A DNA stretch of 64,000 nt from Eledone cirrhosa (lineage: Eukaryota; Mollusca; Cephalopoda; Octopoda; Eledonidae), in assembly GCA_964016885.1 (NCBI GenBank), contig OZ024743.1:18253872-18317871 (forward strand), given 5' to 3'. Below are positions 23,090-34,344 of this stretch, in pieces; position 1 is the first letter of the stretch, and each line of letters starts with the position of its first letter. Under the pieces are notes generated by a model. That model was not told where the DNA came from. It made no database searches and worked only from the letters and a program-made list of their open reading frames with translations. The translations under genes were made by a program, and so were the position numbers.

Positions 23090-25560
23090 GGTGGAGGCAG
23101 GTAGAGGTGGGCTAGATTTTGTTGTGCGTGTATCCGTATAATTGAATGTCATTTGTACCTTTCTGTTGACATGAGAAATTTGCTACTGGATTCTGTTTTG
23201 CGAATATGAGATTATCTTGGCATTTTACAGAAAAGAACCAATGACATAACTCCTACAAATATATGCTTGTGTCATTTTTATGCTATTTATGCATGAGTTA
23301 ATTGGGTTATACATTGAATTCATGTGTATATAATTTAACAGGCTGTAGTCTTGTTGCTTAGACATTCATAAGAAATAATTATTTATTGTTTAATGGATGA
23401 TATATATTCACACGGAAACTACCCAAAGAATATTTGCAGGAAATTTAAATAAACAATATATATAAAGTTTTCATGATAATCTGTGTGTTATTTCTTTTTT
23501 CAATATTCAACAATAAAATAAAACTTGCAACAAATGTTTGAAAATGCTACTCGTCAGTGAATTTTCCATCAAAGTGATGTTAAAATTGAATTTATGTAAA
23601 TGCTTATTCAATCATAACATTTGCAAAACGATCAAATAAGACGGAACATCTTAATGATTTGTTTATATAACTATATACACACTCGAAATGTACTGAAGTT
23701 TAAACAAATAAAAGAAATACATTACCTCATTATAATACATTCCAATCTGTAATAATATGCATTTCTTTTTTGCCTTCACAATACTGCTTTAGATAGTAAA
23801 CGACCATATTTAAGCTACAATTTTCAATTATTTCAGAGGTAGATCTATTTTCCGCGTATCATTATCTAAGACGATTTCTTGATGATATGTCTATTATATC
23901 GTGAAGGAATAATTTCCCCCATTGAATTCTTTCCTGCATATATCAGGAGATGGTGAATGCACAATCAAAACATGTTGAAATAATTAAAATACCCTTGCTT
24001 ATTATTGTGTTATTAAAAAAATTACGAAGCAATTACAAGTGAATTAAAATTAAATTATTTCAGAGATAAATAACAGTAGAACAACTCATTTACATCTAAT
24101 AGAATCTATAATTTAATAAACTCGTTAACAAAACTAGAGAGTCATACAGACTACAATGTTCTTTTTCATGTCACACTATATCGTTTAATATAATTCCAGT
24201 TATGCTTTCGCTTGACATGAAATATTACCATTCATAGTAATATTTGGCAGACCTCAGAGTTCGATTATATCCTTAGCTACATACTGTTACTATTCAATTT
24301 TTTTAAAGTGTGGAATGGATATATCAAGGAGTACTCGGATATTTGGTAAGCTATATCGTGAAGGACATGCCAATAATATTTAGCTGATGTATTTTTTCTG
24401 TGACAACATACCAAAACCCAAAAGAATTGCAGCAATAAACAACCAGAAGTCCAAACATTATGCAAAGGGCTTTTTTCTTATTTAATATATGAGGGTGAAT
24501 TTAGGTGTGATGTGATAGTTAATTTTATTAGTTAAACCAAGGAGCTAAGGTGTAATTCTTTGCTTCACTTCTGGTGTCTCAATATATGACTAATATATTA
24601 TCAATTTTGTGTATTCGTATGTGACTAAAACACTCTACGTTTTAAAAAGAAGTTATATTATTTCAAGTAAAATATATCCAAGCAAATTATATTTTTCTCA
24701 CGGCAAATCATCATTTATTCTAGTTCAATAACTTCTTTAGCCGTATGTCAGGTGCTTATGCTTGGGTTTCTTTTCTCTGAATAGTTTGATACATCTCCTC
24801 AAGAAATAGGTTGACATATGATAATACTTGCATATCATATTATTTCTTGGACAATCCACTAATTTAGTCCATTTAATTGGCTGATAATTACCTCCATTTA
24901 TTAAAATGTTAGCTAGAATTAATTTACCCTATAACATGACATTTCTAGGAGAACTGAAACCTAATTAATGCTGATCAATATTGATGCAGTCTGAAGCATA
25001 GTTATGCCGCTGATGTGCCTACTAGATATCAAATCGGCTCTGCAATTGTTTGCCGTTTCTATTTCAAAATATAGCTGGTACATAATGATTACATCATTTC
25101 ATGAATATTTTACGTTACTTCCTGCATATATAGATCATCAAGCTTACAATGCTGATATAGCATTTATATATCTTTCAAATGCTACTACATGTTAAAAGAA
25201 AAACAAACATAAGCCTTAGACATCATCGTCTGAGATACAATTACATGAAACACTTTTGATCGTAGTTTCTTTATGTTGGGCTGAACCGTGGATAAAGATA
25301 ACTATCGAAAACGGATTCAGCTACTGATACTTTATTATAATATCTTTTTGTACAATCTTTTAAGGATTGCGAAGAATGGTCTATTTCAAAGAATCGACAA
25401 ATATATATATTATCAAAGTCTAAAATCTATACACTATTAAGTTTGCAGAGCATGTGGTTAACATCAATGAGGCAATATATTTTAACTTAAAAATTCGTTT
25501 ACCTTGTAGTCTGCTTCATTTTAATGAAAGCTTTTGCGGAAAGGCAAACCGAAATGTAAC
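23090..25560. other. 2.5 kb AT-rich unique sequence, nothing recognised
   Basis: No ORF above about 65 codons, no SINE, no hammerhead core and no tandem structure. It looks like ordinary non-coding (intergenic or intronic) DNA. Confidence 0.45.
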
Positions 25561-25561
25561 T

Positions 25562-26285
25562 GTTTCTTATATATTTGGCTACGTGTATTATTGAACGTTA
25601 CTTATATATTTGGCTACGTGTATTATTGAACGTTTCTTATATATTTGGCTACGTGTATTATTGAACGTTTCTTATATATTTAGCTACGTGTATTATTGAA
25701 CGTTACTTATATATTTGGCTACGTGTATTATTGAACGTTTCTTATATATTTAGCTACGTGTATTATTGAACGTTACTTATATATTTGGCTACGTGTATTA
25801 TTGAACGTTTCTTATATATTTGGCTACGTGTATTATTGAACGTTTCTTATATATTTAGCTACGTGTATTATTGAACGTTACTTATATATTTGGCTACGTG
25901 TATTATTGAACGTTTCTTATATATTTAGCTACGTGTATTATTGAACGTTACTTATATATTTGGCTACGTGTATTATTGAACGTTTCTTATATATTTAGCT
26001 ACGTGTATTATTGAACGTTTCTTATATATTTGGCTACGTGTATTATTGAACGTTTCTTATATATTTAGCTACGTGTATTATTGAACGTTACTTATATATT
26101 TGGCTACGTGTATTATTGAACGTTTCTTATATATTTAGCTACGTGTATTATTGAACGTTACTTATATATTTGGCTACGTGTATTATTGAACGTTTCTTAT
26201 ATATTTAGCTACGTGTATTATTGAACGTTACTTATATATTTGGCTACGTGTATTATTGAACGTTTCTTATATATTTGGCTACGTT
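25562..26285 (+). repeat. 35-bp tandem satellite with dimeric higher-order structure, ~20.6 units
   Basis: The unit starts GTTTCTTATATATTTGGCTA and ends CGTGTATTATTGAAC. Two linked variants exist: GTTA with GGCT, and GTTT with AGCT. GTTT with GGCT also occurs, but GTTA never occurs with AGCT. They mostly alternate, giving a 70-bp dimer. Sequence identity between units is otherwise nearly complete, so expansion or homogenisation is recent. Confidence 0.95.
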
Positions 26286-26762
26286 ACTTATCATAATATT
26301 TTTTTATTGAACGTGCCTAGTGTATATTCATCTAAATTGGTTGTCAAATGAATGCGTCTTGAATATAGAATTTCTCCTCGTATATTCGATGTTCTCTGCG
26401 AATAGTTATTTCGTAATTAATTATGTCAGCAAAGGTGCATACAATTCAATTTAGACTAGTTTTTCCAGGCTAGATCCTCACTGTTTTTGATATATCAACT
26501 GCTAAAAATATCCCTGAAGACGGAAACCTAAACGCAGTTTGCATGATTCGCATGGCCACGGCAGAAGGAATTATTTTTCTTCGTTCAAAAGACGAACAAA
26601 AAAAACAAAAACGTAGGAAGGTCCTTGTACAAAATCTGCAGCTCTATCTACATTATTTTAACATTACCGCTGGCGAAATAGATGTATAAATAATACTGAA
26701 ACTATTTGCTAATTCATATATATATATATATTTTGGATTTTAGTCTTCAAATTTATTATTAT

Positions 26763-26765
<3 letters not shown>
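26286..26765. other. Unrecognised sequence
   Basis: Unique AT-rich sequence with a short AT run near 26720. No feature recognised. Confidence 0.35.

Positions 26766-26838
<73 letters not shown>
26766..26838. repeat. (AT)n microsatellite
   Basis: Pure AT, ending where the foldback at 26839 begins. Confidence 0.95.
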
Positions 26839-26842
<4 letters not shown>

Positions 26843-27340
26843 ATAAATTATAAAATATAAATTAAAGCGTAAATAAATACCTCGATAACTATATAACACA
26901 CGTACAAATCCAAATAGATCTGTTTCGCCAGAAAGTTGTTGACAGAAATGGAATAACCTCGGTTCCTCAGCGTGTGTAAGGCTATACGTTTCAGACACCA
27001 CTAAGAGAATTTAACAGTCTTTTCTATCTCTCTGTTTGGTTGAGCACACTTCTCTGAGTGGTTTTGGGCTGCCCTTTCTAGCAGCTCGTCCCTCAGAGGC
27101 TCGTTTCTCACTGCCCTTAAACACGCTGTGACTTCTCTCTCCCACGTGTAGCTTGACAGTGACTTTTAAAATTATCTTAGTGTTGTCTGAAATGTATAGC
27201 CTTACACAAGCTGAGGAATCGAGGTTATTCCATTTCTGACAACAACTTTCTGGCGAAACAGATCTCTTTGGATTTGTACGTGTGTTATATAGTTATAGAG
27301 GTATTTATTTACGCTTTAATTCATATTTTTAATTATCGTG
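26839..27340. repeat. Foldback with ~160-bp arms and 180-bp spacer
   Basis: 26839-27000 is the reverse complement of 27181-27340 with few differences. Landmarks are CACGATAAATTATAAA versus TTTTTAATTATCGTG, and TCGCCAGAAAGTTGTTG versus CAACTTTCTGGCGA. The spacer (27001-27180) is CT-rich and unique. The left arm abuts an AT array. No coding is seen; a MITE-like or pseudo-LTR pair is possible. Confidence 0.88.
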
Positions 27341-27452
27341 TCTATAGTCTGACTTTCATAGGTTATAGATTCCATCTGCTGGTGGTTTTTCCCTGTTTTA
27401 TTGATAGCGCATTGTATATCTCTCTCTAGTATGTTACCTTTTCAACATATTG

Positions 27453-27454
<2 letters not shown>

Positions 27455-27522
<68 letters not shown>
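27455..27522. repeat. (AT)n followed by (AG)n
   Basis: About 34 bases AT then about 33 bases AG. Confidence 0.95.
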
Positions 27523-27523
<1 letters not shown>

Positions 27524-27833
27524 GAGAGACAGTGTCAGTATTTTATTAAATATATGGATGGACATGGAGTTTGTATACTAATATACACTTCACAACGATT
27601 CAAACTATTTACTTAAAATATACTACACTATAGTAGTCAGTGTCCGTCGATAAACCATGCCTTCTAGCAGATACACTTTATACGACGTTTCAAATTTTTA
27701 TTCATAACTATCGGGTATATTTATCCCGGGTTCAATCGGGGGTAACCACGGTAAGTAAGGTACTCAATACAGAGCAGAGTATAAATATTTAATATAGAAA
27801 TGTCTTCTACAGCATTAGAACTGGTTCATTCGT

Positions 27834-27884
27834 GGGTTTCTGATGATTTCTTCCGAATGAAACAGTTCTACTCCTGTAGAAGCC
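27834..27884 (+). ncRNA. Hammerhead ribozyme, second repeat family
   Basis: CTGATGA at 27840-27846, stem II TTC-loop-GAA, GAAA, stem III ACAG/CTGT, cleavage A (CTGTA) at 27878. Stem I is GGGTTT with GAAGCC, with one mismatch and one wobble. The surrounding 27720-27890 (GGGTAACCACGGTAAGTAAG, GTACTCAATACAGAGCAGAG) is the same family as 34140-34330, where stem I is perfect. Confidence 0.65.
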
Positions 27885-28112
27885 ATTTATATATATATAT
27901 ATATATATATTGTTATATTTGGGGAGGGTCATATTTGCGTAATATTGCCAGAATTAATAACAGAACACACTCACTGTTTGGTTGGTTTTCGCTTCTCGCT
28001 GTCTTTTATATATATATATCTGCGATCTAACTTACTCGGTCCTCAATGTTGCCATTGACTGACCGGCGGTCAAAAATAATACAGATACAATATAGACAAA
28101 CACATATATATA

Positions 28113-28160
28113 TAGTTTACATAAATCTTTCGTTGCACATCTGCAACATCGTCAGTGGTG
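28113..28160 (-). ncRNA. Candidate hammerhead core, third family, truncated at the cleavage side
   Basis: Minus strand: CTGACGA (28149-28155), then a perfect GTTGCA-GATG-TGCAAC hairpin, then GAAA and an imperfect stem III. The 3' stem I strand is replaced by an AT run, so this copy cannot close stem I. One unpaired base sits between CTGACGA and stem II. It is weaker than the other calls. Confidence 0.4.
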
Positions 28161-28628
28161 TTATATTCATTGTTCCTCCTGTTGTGTTGTATGTCTACGC
28201 CATTTTTATATATATATATACATCAGAAACATGATTTCGCTTTAGCCGAAAGTGTGAATAGTAGGACATGCTCATTACTGCAGCAAAGGATGGAATCTCG
28301 TATAATATCTTGTTTGCATTTTTTTTGAATTCATACAACTTTCATTGTTTTCATTTCTTTTTCACTCAGTTTCTAGATTGTCAATATATTTAGGATTAGA
28401 TAATGTTGATATTAACATAGGTTATCTAATAGCTAATGAAATCGTAGTCTAATCATTAGACACAGTAACGTTTACTTTCCAATGTGTCGTACTTATATTA
28501 CTCTCCTTTAATAAAAACGATCCATGTAGGTGATTATCTAATAGTCTATATATATATATATTTATATATAGTGGTAGAATACTGGAAGGTAATATCCGTG
28601 GTGGTAGAGCACTCAGTCCATGGGACGA

Positions 28629-28752
28629 GTTAGGTAGAAGTGGTTACACAACAGTTAGTTCCGTGTAACCATGTCCATTATGAACTGAGGATCCGTAAAG
28701 GTGAAACGATTGTTCTCGGTATGATGAACTAACTGTTGTGTAACCACTTCTA
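28629..28752. repeat. Foldback with ~26-bp arms
   Basis: AGAAGTGGTTACACAACAGT at the left pairs with ACTGTTGTGTAACCACTTCT at the right. The loop holds ACTGAG...CTCGGT and a GAAACGATTGTT segment that looks like half a hammerhead but lacks a matching stem I. An AT run follows. Confidence 0.75.
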
Positions 28753-28936
28753 TATATATATATAATACCATCACATCAAATGGATTCCTAATGGTTCCTT
28801 TACAACATAATACAGGCATTGTAAGCCTGGTAGTGATATAACCACTTCTGCTTGGTCAACAGCCATTTACATCAGCGTGAGATATAGATAATGAAGTAGA
28901 GAAAACGAAAGATTGAATTCAAGAAAGATAGAAAGA

Positions 28937-28987
28937 GGAAAAGAAGAAGACGAAGAAGAAGAAGAAGAAGAAGAAGAAGAAGAAGAA

Positions 28988-29018
<31 letters not shown>

Positions 29019-29087
29019 AAGAAGAAGAAGAAGAAGAAGAAGAAGAAGAAGAAGAAGAAGAAGAAGAAGAAGAAGAAGAAGGTGGAG
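28937..29087 (-). repeat. (GAA)n microsatellite
   Basis: About 150 bases of GAA with few interruptions (TTC on the minus strand). It is followed by a short palindrome at 29105-29169 (ATTCGAACCCCTTGCC and its mirror) around AT runs. Confidence 0.95.
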
Positions 29088-29190
29088 GAGGAGGAGACTA
29101 TGTGTATTCGAACCCCTTGCCATATATATATATATACATATATATATACACACGGCAAGAGGTTTCGAATATATATATATATATATGACA

Positions 29191-30360
29191 CTATGTGTAT
29201 ATGTGTTTGTATGCCTGTGTATTAAACTATAGGCAATTATTTCTTCATTGAAACTGCCACCTTATTGAATGGTATTCAAAATGTATATGGGCTTACATTT
29301 TGTGTACCTTCTCATTTACAAAATACTCAGCTTACTTTTGTGTATTAACATTTAGGAGAGGCTAGAAGAGGTACTAAAAGAGAAGGAGCCGAGAGAAATT
29401 GTAATCGTTCCATTAGGAAAGATTCCTATGGATCTATTTTGTATGAAGCCATTTCAACTCAGGAAACTAGAAATAACTTTGTATGATGTTATTGCATACT
29501 CTAACTCTGTATATATGTTTGAATTTTGGCAAGGTGCCTAAAAATTAAATCAATGTTAGTTTTAACAGAGTTCAAAATGTTATCATCAGTTTTCATTTTG
29601 TTCGCTTTGATTATACATCCCTTCTATTTACGTTGCATTTCTCTTCACAAACCTTCGACCCGGAGGTCATTACAATTTACTTTTCTCTTCTGTTTACGTA
29701 CTGGTGAAATTATTCACCATGTGATTCAAACATATGATTACCGTATTAGACGCATCCTCGTATGCAATACATTGCTACTTTTGCACGCATTTGATACAAA
29801 TGTGCTTTCTTTCTTTAATTTAAAAACGTTTATGATGAGTATTCATGTGTTATATTATTATGTATGAAATACTGGAATGCATTTGCCAGAATTATCATAT
29901 GTAGAATCATAGGTCCCTTTCGTATAATTAAAATCACTTTCTAACGATTAACGTAGTGTGACAGTACACACGCAAACAGGTATTATATACACACACACAT
30001 ACACACACACACACATACACACCGACACTCATAAACAGATGCTTACGCACGTGCTGAAGTATAGCTCTTTTCACAAAACGTATTTTTTTTCATTTAAGGT
30101 AGACGCGATCCTTTATCCACTTTTCTAAAAAAACAAATCATACACAAAATGTCAACATGAATGGACCTGATATTTTTATCTAAAGACATTTTTAACAATT
30201 AATTCCCGCCGATCCCCTCAATCTATTTTATTTCTCATTCTATCTTCTGATGAAGGACTAGCGTCCAAAACATAAATACTCTCTTCCTGCTATAACAAGC
30301 GTTAACCTAAGATATACCTTCCATTTACTGTACCGATTGTGTTGTTATATATGTTTACCT
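29191..30360. other. Mostly unrecognised sequence with a two-copy dispersed repeat
   Basis: 29697-29950 is repeated in reverse at 47232-47473, for example ATTACCGTATTAGACGCATC, TTGCACGCATTTGATACAAA and TAGAATCATAGGTCCCTTTCG. Neither copy codes for a recognisable protein. Short CA runs lie at 29985-30050. At 30250-30275 a CTGATGA is followed by a GGAC-TAGC-GTCC hairpin but by AAAA rather than GAAA, a possible dead hammerhead. Confidence 0.5.
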
Positions 30361-30565
<205 letters not shown>

Positions 30566-31204
30566 TATATTTAAGTCGTTTGGAAGCCTCGACAATGCAA
30601 ATGGGTAAATCTCGGGGTAACAAGATACTGTGGTGGAGAGAGAGATGTAAGTGGGTGTACGTTGAGATGCGTGGTGTGTAAAGATGTGTAAATGTGTAGA
30701 AGAAAGAAGGGAAGAGTATAAAGGATAAAATAAAAATAACAACACAAGAGAGAGTTACCTTGGGAGAGATTTAATAGTCCGTATATATTTCGGATTCACA
30801 TCCATCAACTGGGTTTTTTTTCCAGGGTAAAGGTTGTCTGTCGGACAGGTGCGAAACGCGTTCTCCGCTGTTTGTTGTTTTGAATACCTAAGTTATTCGG
30901 CAGAGCGCGCGTGCGCGTAAAATGGGGTCGGTCGGGCAGAGGTGAGCGGCCGAATGAGGGAGTGGGGTGGCGCTAGCTGTCAGTCCATTCTCTGCCTGTT
31001 TGTTAAATGTTACTGTGTGTGAGTGTGCGTGTGTTGTTGTCTCGCTTGAGTGTGTGTGTGTGTGCGTGTGTAGTTGCCTTGTTCCTCTGTATTGGCAGTG
31101 TAGTATGTTGGTATGGTGGAATGGTACTGCGTGTGTGTGTGTGTGTAGTTGTCTCGTTTGTTTGTGCGTGTGTTGTGTGTTGCTACATCGTTTGTTAACT
31201 TAAA

Positions 31205-32294
31205 CCAGCCATCTCATTTCGCTTCTCTCTAATCGGTTGTTTATTTGCGGTTGCAGGCGTTTGATAAAAAGTGCTTCCTTGATACGTAACGTGCGACGTT
31301 TCTTTCAGTCGCTAGAATTGTGACAATGGGCCTTCCGTCTTTATTTCCGCATTTGTCTATGTGTTTCCAGAAAGACGAGCCCCTGGTTTTAGTGTGTTCC
31401 TTGATCCGGATATGCAAAGGTCGGATTGTGCTACCTATGTAGTATTGGTTGCAGCTGTCACATTCTATCTTATACACGACGTATGTGCGTAGGCAGCAGT
31501 TCGCATGGCGTATCGGGCAGTCTCTGAGGGAGCATTCGTCAGTAGATTTCCCGGGTTTCTTGGAGAGGGATCTTCGCAGGGAGGGGCCCGAGTGGGCCAG
31601 GTGGATGTCGAGGCCCTCCCTCCGTATAGTCTTGCGGATAGCATTGGTGGTATTCTCGCCCAGATGTGGAATTTTAAGGAAGCACTTGCCTTGGGTGCCT
31701 CTCTGTCTCTTGTGTCTGGTGTCTCCTATTCTGTCTGTGATCGAGGTAGGGTACCCGTTCGTCTCCAGCACCTCGAGGAATCGCTTGGTATGTGTGACAC
31801 CACTCGCGGGATCGCTGCATCTGTTTTTGATTCGCGCGATCTCGTTCGTGATGTATCCTCTTTTGGCACTGTATGGGAGGGCGGACTTGTAGGGAACGAA
31901 CAGGTCCCTGCAGGCTGCTTTTCGGTAGAAGTTGCAGTGGATCCTTCCCTGTTCCGTGATGTTGATTCGGAAGTCGAGGAGGGCAAGTGACCCGTCTGCG
32001 TTGGGGTGTTCAACATTGAAGACAATATTCTCGTCCGTGTTGTTGAACGTCTCATATATTCTGTTCGCCGTGTCTTGGGAAGATGTGAGGATGAGGATAT
32101 CGTCCACGTACCTTGAGAAAAAGGCTACGGCGTTGGGGTGGCAGGCGTTGAGTGCCTTGCGTTCGAGGTTGTCCATGTAAGAGATCGCTAGCAGACCTGA
32201 TAGGCTTGATCCCATGGGCAATCCCGAGGTTTGTTGGTATGTTTGGTCAAGGAATCCGAAGTAGGTGTTGTCGACGACGATGGATAGGAGTTGG
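31205..32294 (-). pseudogene. Penelope-like RT with GIY-YIG, left palindrome copy (5'-truncated, frameshifted)
   Basis: The minus-strand frame enters at the palindrome centre. It shows LPMGSSLSGLLAISYMDNLE (RT motif B), FFSRYVDDILIL (motif C, catalytic YVDD intact), LALLDFRINI, KRGYITNEIARIKNRC, then CSLRDCPIRHANCC. The GIY-YIG nuclease follows: VVYKIECDSCNQYYIGST with RPLHIRIKEHTKT. Compared with the right copy one G is missing near 31300, which shifts the frame after TERNV and brings a stop at 31241. N-terminal RT fingers and motif A are absent because of the truncation. This is a different PLE lineage from the YRDD copies. Confidence 0.9.
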
Positions 32295-32295
32295 A

Positions 32296-33444
32296 CGCGT
32301 TCAATCCACCGACTTACACTGCTTCGGGCTCACCACCACTGACATCCACCAACTCCTATCCATCGTCGTCGACAACACCTACTTCGGATTCCTTGACCAA
32401 ACATACCAACAAACCTCGGGATTGCCCATGGGATCAAGCCTATCAGGTGTGCTAGCGATCTCTTACATGGACAACTTCGAACGCAGGGCACTCAACGCCT
32501 GCCACCCCAACGCCGTAGCCTTTTTCTCAAGGTACGTGGACGATATCCTCATCCTCACATCTTCCCAAGACACGGCGAACAGAATCTATGAGACGTTCAA
32601 CAACACGGACGAGAACATTGACTTCAGTGTTGAACACCCCAACGAAGACGGGTCACTTGCCCTCCTCGACTTCCGAATCAACATCACGGAACAGAGAAGG
32701 ATCCACTGCAACTTCTACCGAAAGGCAGTCTGCAGGTACCTGTTCGTTCACTACAAGTGCGCCCTTCCTAACAGTGCCAAAAGAGGATACATCACGAACG
32801 AGATCGCGCGAATCAAAAACAGATGCAGCGATCCTGCGAGTGGTGTCACTCATACCAAGCGATTCCTCGAGGTGCTTGAGACGAACGGGTACCCTACCTC
32901 GATCACAGCCAGAATAGGAGACACCAGACACAAGAGACAGAGAGGCACCCAAGGCAAGTGCTTCCTTAAAATTCCACATCTGGGCGAGAATACCACCAAC
33001 GCTATGCGCAAGGCTATGCGGAGGGAGGGTCTCGACATCCACCTGGCCCACTTGGGCCCCTCCCTGCGAAGATGCCTCTCCAAGAAACCCGGGAAATCTA
33101 ATGACGCATGCTCCCTCAGAGACTGCTCGATACGCCATTCGAACTGTTGCCTACGCACATACGTCGTGTATAAGATAGAATGTGACAGGTGCAACCATTA
33201 CTACATAGGTAGCACAATCCGACCTTTGCACATCCGGAGCAAGGAACACACTAAAACCAGGGCCTCGTCTTTCCGGAAACACATAGACAAATGCGGAAAC
33301 AAAGACGGAAGGCCCATTGTCACAATTCTAGCGACTGAAAGAAACGTCGGCACGTTACGTATCAAGGAAGCACTTTTTATCAAACGCCTGCAACCGCGAA
33401 TAAACAACCGGTTAGAGAGAAGCGAAATGAGATGGCTGGTTTAA
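32296..33444 (+). CDS. Penelope-like RT with GIY-YIG, right palindrome copy, 5'-truncated but open
   Basis: The frame is open for 382 codons to TAA at 33442-33444. It begins RVQSTDLHCFGLTTTDIHQL at the palindrome centre, with no evident start codon, so it is a partial CDS. Domains in order: RT motif B GLPMGSSLSGVLAISYMDNF; catalytic SRYVDDILIL; connection QGKCFLKIPHLGENT; Cys-rich CSLRDCSIRHSNCC; GIY-YIG VVYKIECDRCNHYYIGSTIR with EHTKT and an HIDKCGNKDGRP segment; and C-terminus RIKEALFIKRLQPRINNRLE. PLE RTs act in target-primed reverse transcription, with the GIY-YIG nuclease nicking DNA. RT motifs upstream of B are missing, so it is unlikely to be active on its own. An enclosed ORF at 32152 extends upstream only through mirrored sequence. 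Confidence 0.9.
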   Translation, partial: RVQSTDLHCFGLTTTDIHQLLSIVVDNTYFGFLDQTYQQTSGLPMGSSLSGVLAISYMDNFERRALNACHPNAVAFFSRYVDDILILTSSQDTANRIYETFNNTDENIDFSVEHPNEDGSLALLDFRINITEQRRIHCNFYRKAVCRYLFVHYKCALPNSAKRGYITNEIARIKNRCSDPASGVTHTKRFLEVLETNGYPTSITARIGDTRHKRQRGTQGKCFLKIPHLGENTTNAMRKAMRREGLDIHLAHLGPSLRRCLSKKPGKSNDACSLRDCSIRHSNCCLRTYVVYKIECDRCNHYYIGSTIRPLHIRSKEHTKTRASSFRKHIDKCGNKDGRPIVTILATERNVGTLRIKEALFIKRLQPRINNRLERSEMRWLV

Positions 33445-34059
33445 GTTAACAAATGATGTAGCAACACACAACACACGCACAAACAAATGAGACAACTACA
33501 CACACACACAGAGTAGCATTCCACCATACCAACATACTACACTGCCAATACAGAGGAACAAAGCAACTACACACGCACACTCACACACACTTAAACGAGA
33601 CAACAACACACGCACACACACACACATTAACATTTAGCAAACAGGCAGAGAATGGACTGACAGCTAGCGCCACCCCACTCCCTCTGCCCGACCAACCCCA
33701 ATACACGCGCATGCGCGCTCTGCCGAATAACTCAGATATTCAAAACAACAAACAGCAGAAGACGCGTTTCGCACCTGTCCGACAGACAACCTTTACCCCG
33801 AAAAAAAACCCCCAGTTTATGGATGTGAATCCGAAATATATACGGACTAATAAATCTCTCCCAATGTAACTCACCCATGTGTTGTTATTTTTATTTTATC
33901 CTTTATACTCTTCCCTTCTTTCATCTACACATTTACACATCTTTACACACCACGCATCTCAACGTACACCCACTTACATCTCTCTCTCCACCACCGGATC
34001 CTGTTACCCGGAGATTTACCCATTTGCAATGTTGAGGCTTCCAAACGACTTAAATATAT

Positions 34060-34060
<1 letters not shown>

Positions 34061-34132
<72 letters not shown>
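34061..34132. repeat. (AT)n microsatellite
   Basis: Links the right end of the large palindrome to the hammerhead repeat at 34140. Confidence 0.95.
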
Positions 34133-34135
<3 letters not shown>

Positions 34136-34139
34136 TTAA

Positions 34140-34330
34140 TATAGATGAGATTCTACAGGACTAGAACTGTTTCATTCATTAGAAATCATCAGGAATCTCT
34201 TTCTAATGAATGAAACAGTTCTAGTCCTGTAGAATCTCATCTATATTAAAACTGTTATACTCTGCTATGTATTGAGTACCTTACTTACTGTGGTTACCTC
34301 CGATTCAACCCGGAATAACGTATATATATA
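34140..34330 (-). repeat. Hammerhead repeat, second family, partial inverted pair
   Basis: The minus strand matches 27720-27890 (GTAACCACAGTAAGTAAGGT, ACTCAATACATAGCAGAGTA). 34200-34260 is an inverted partial copy of 34140-34190, so the ribozyme region is itself palindromic. Confidence 0.75.
34147..34199 (-). ncRNA. Hammerhead ribozyme, complete core and stems
   Basis: Minus strand: GAGATTC, CTGATGA (34186-34192), stem II TTC-TAAT-GAA flanked by a U-U pair, GAAA, stem III ACAG/CTGT with an 8-base loop, cleavage A in CTGTA, then GAATCTC. Stem I is a perfect 7-bp helix. All invariant core bases are present, which makes it one of the best ribozyme candidates here. Confidence 0.78.
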
Positions 34331-34344
34331 TAAATATATATAGG

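Larger units (their letters stand above)
30566..34060. repeat. ~3.5-kb palindrome of two head-to-head PLE copies
   Basis: 30566-32294 and 32348-34060 are reverse complements over about 1.7 kb, with only about 53 unique bases at the centre. Each arm has, from centre outwards, a 5'-truncated PLE ORF, its 3' UTR with CA/CACACGC microsatellite, a GTCTGTCGGACAGGTGCG block, a GGATTCACATCC/ATATATTTCGG block and a TAAAATAAAAATAACAACAC block. The outer ends meet AT arrays on both sides. The arms differ by substitutions and small indels in many places. Confidence 0.9.

Noticed and set aside
28680..28725. CTGAGGA...GAAACGATTGTT as a hammerhead
   Set aside because: Stem II is only two pairs and no stem I partner exists; ACTGAG/CTCGGT forms a plain hairpin instead.
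30250..30290. CTGATGA with GGAC-TAGC-GTCC hairpin as an active hammerhead
   Set aside because: GAAA is replaced by AAAA and stem I is not visible; at best a dead copy.
30780..30830. GGATGTGAATCCGAAATATATA (minus strand) as a hammerhead in the large palindrome arms
   Set aside because: The GAAA and hairpin are suggestive, but the CUGANGA box is reduced to TTGATG and stem I does not pair in either arm.
31449..31990. Plus-strand ORFs of 147-161 codons, and the minus-strand ones at 32653-33194
   Set aside because: They are antisense shadows of the two PLE frames; RT and GIY-YIG motifs are on the other strand.
32152..32295. Upstream extension of the right PLE ORF to 32152
   Set aside because: That stretch is the antisense of the left palindrome arm, open by chance; the true PLE sequence starts at the centre.
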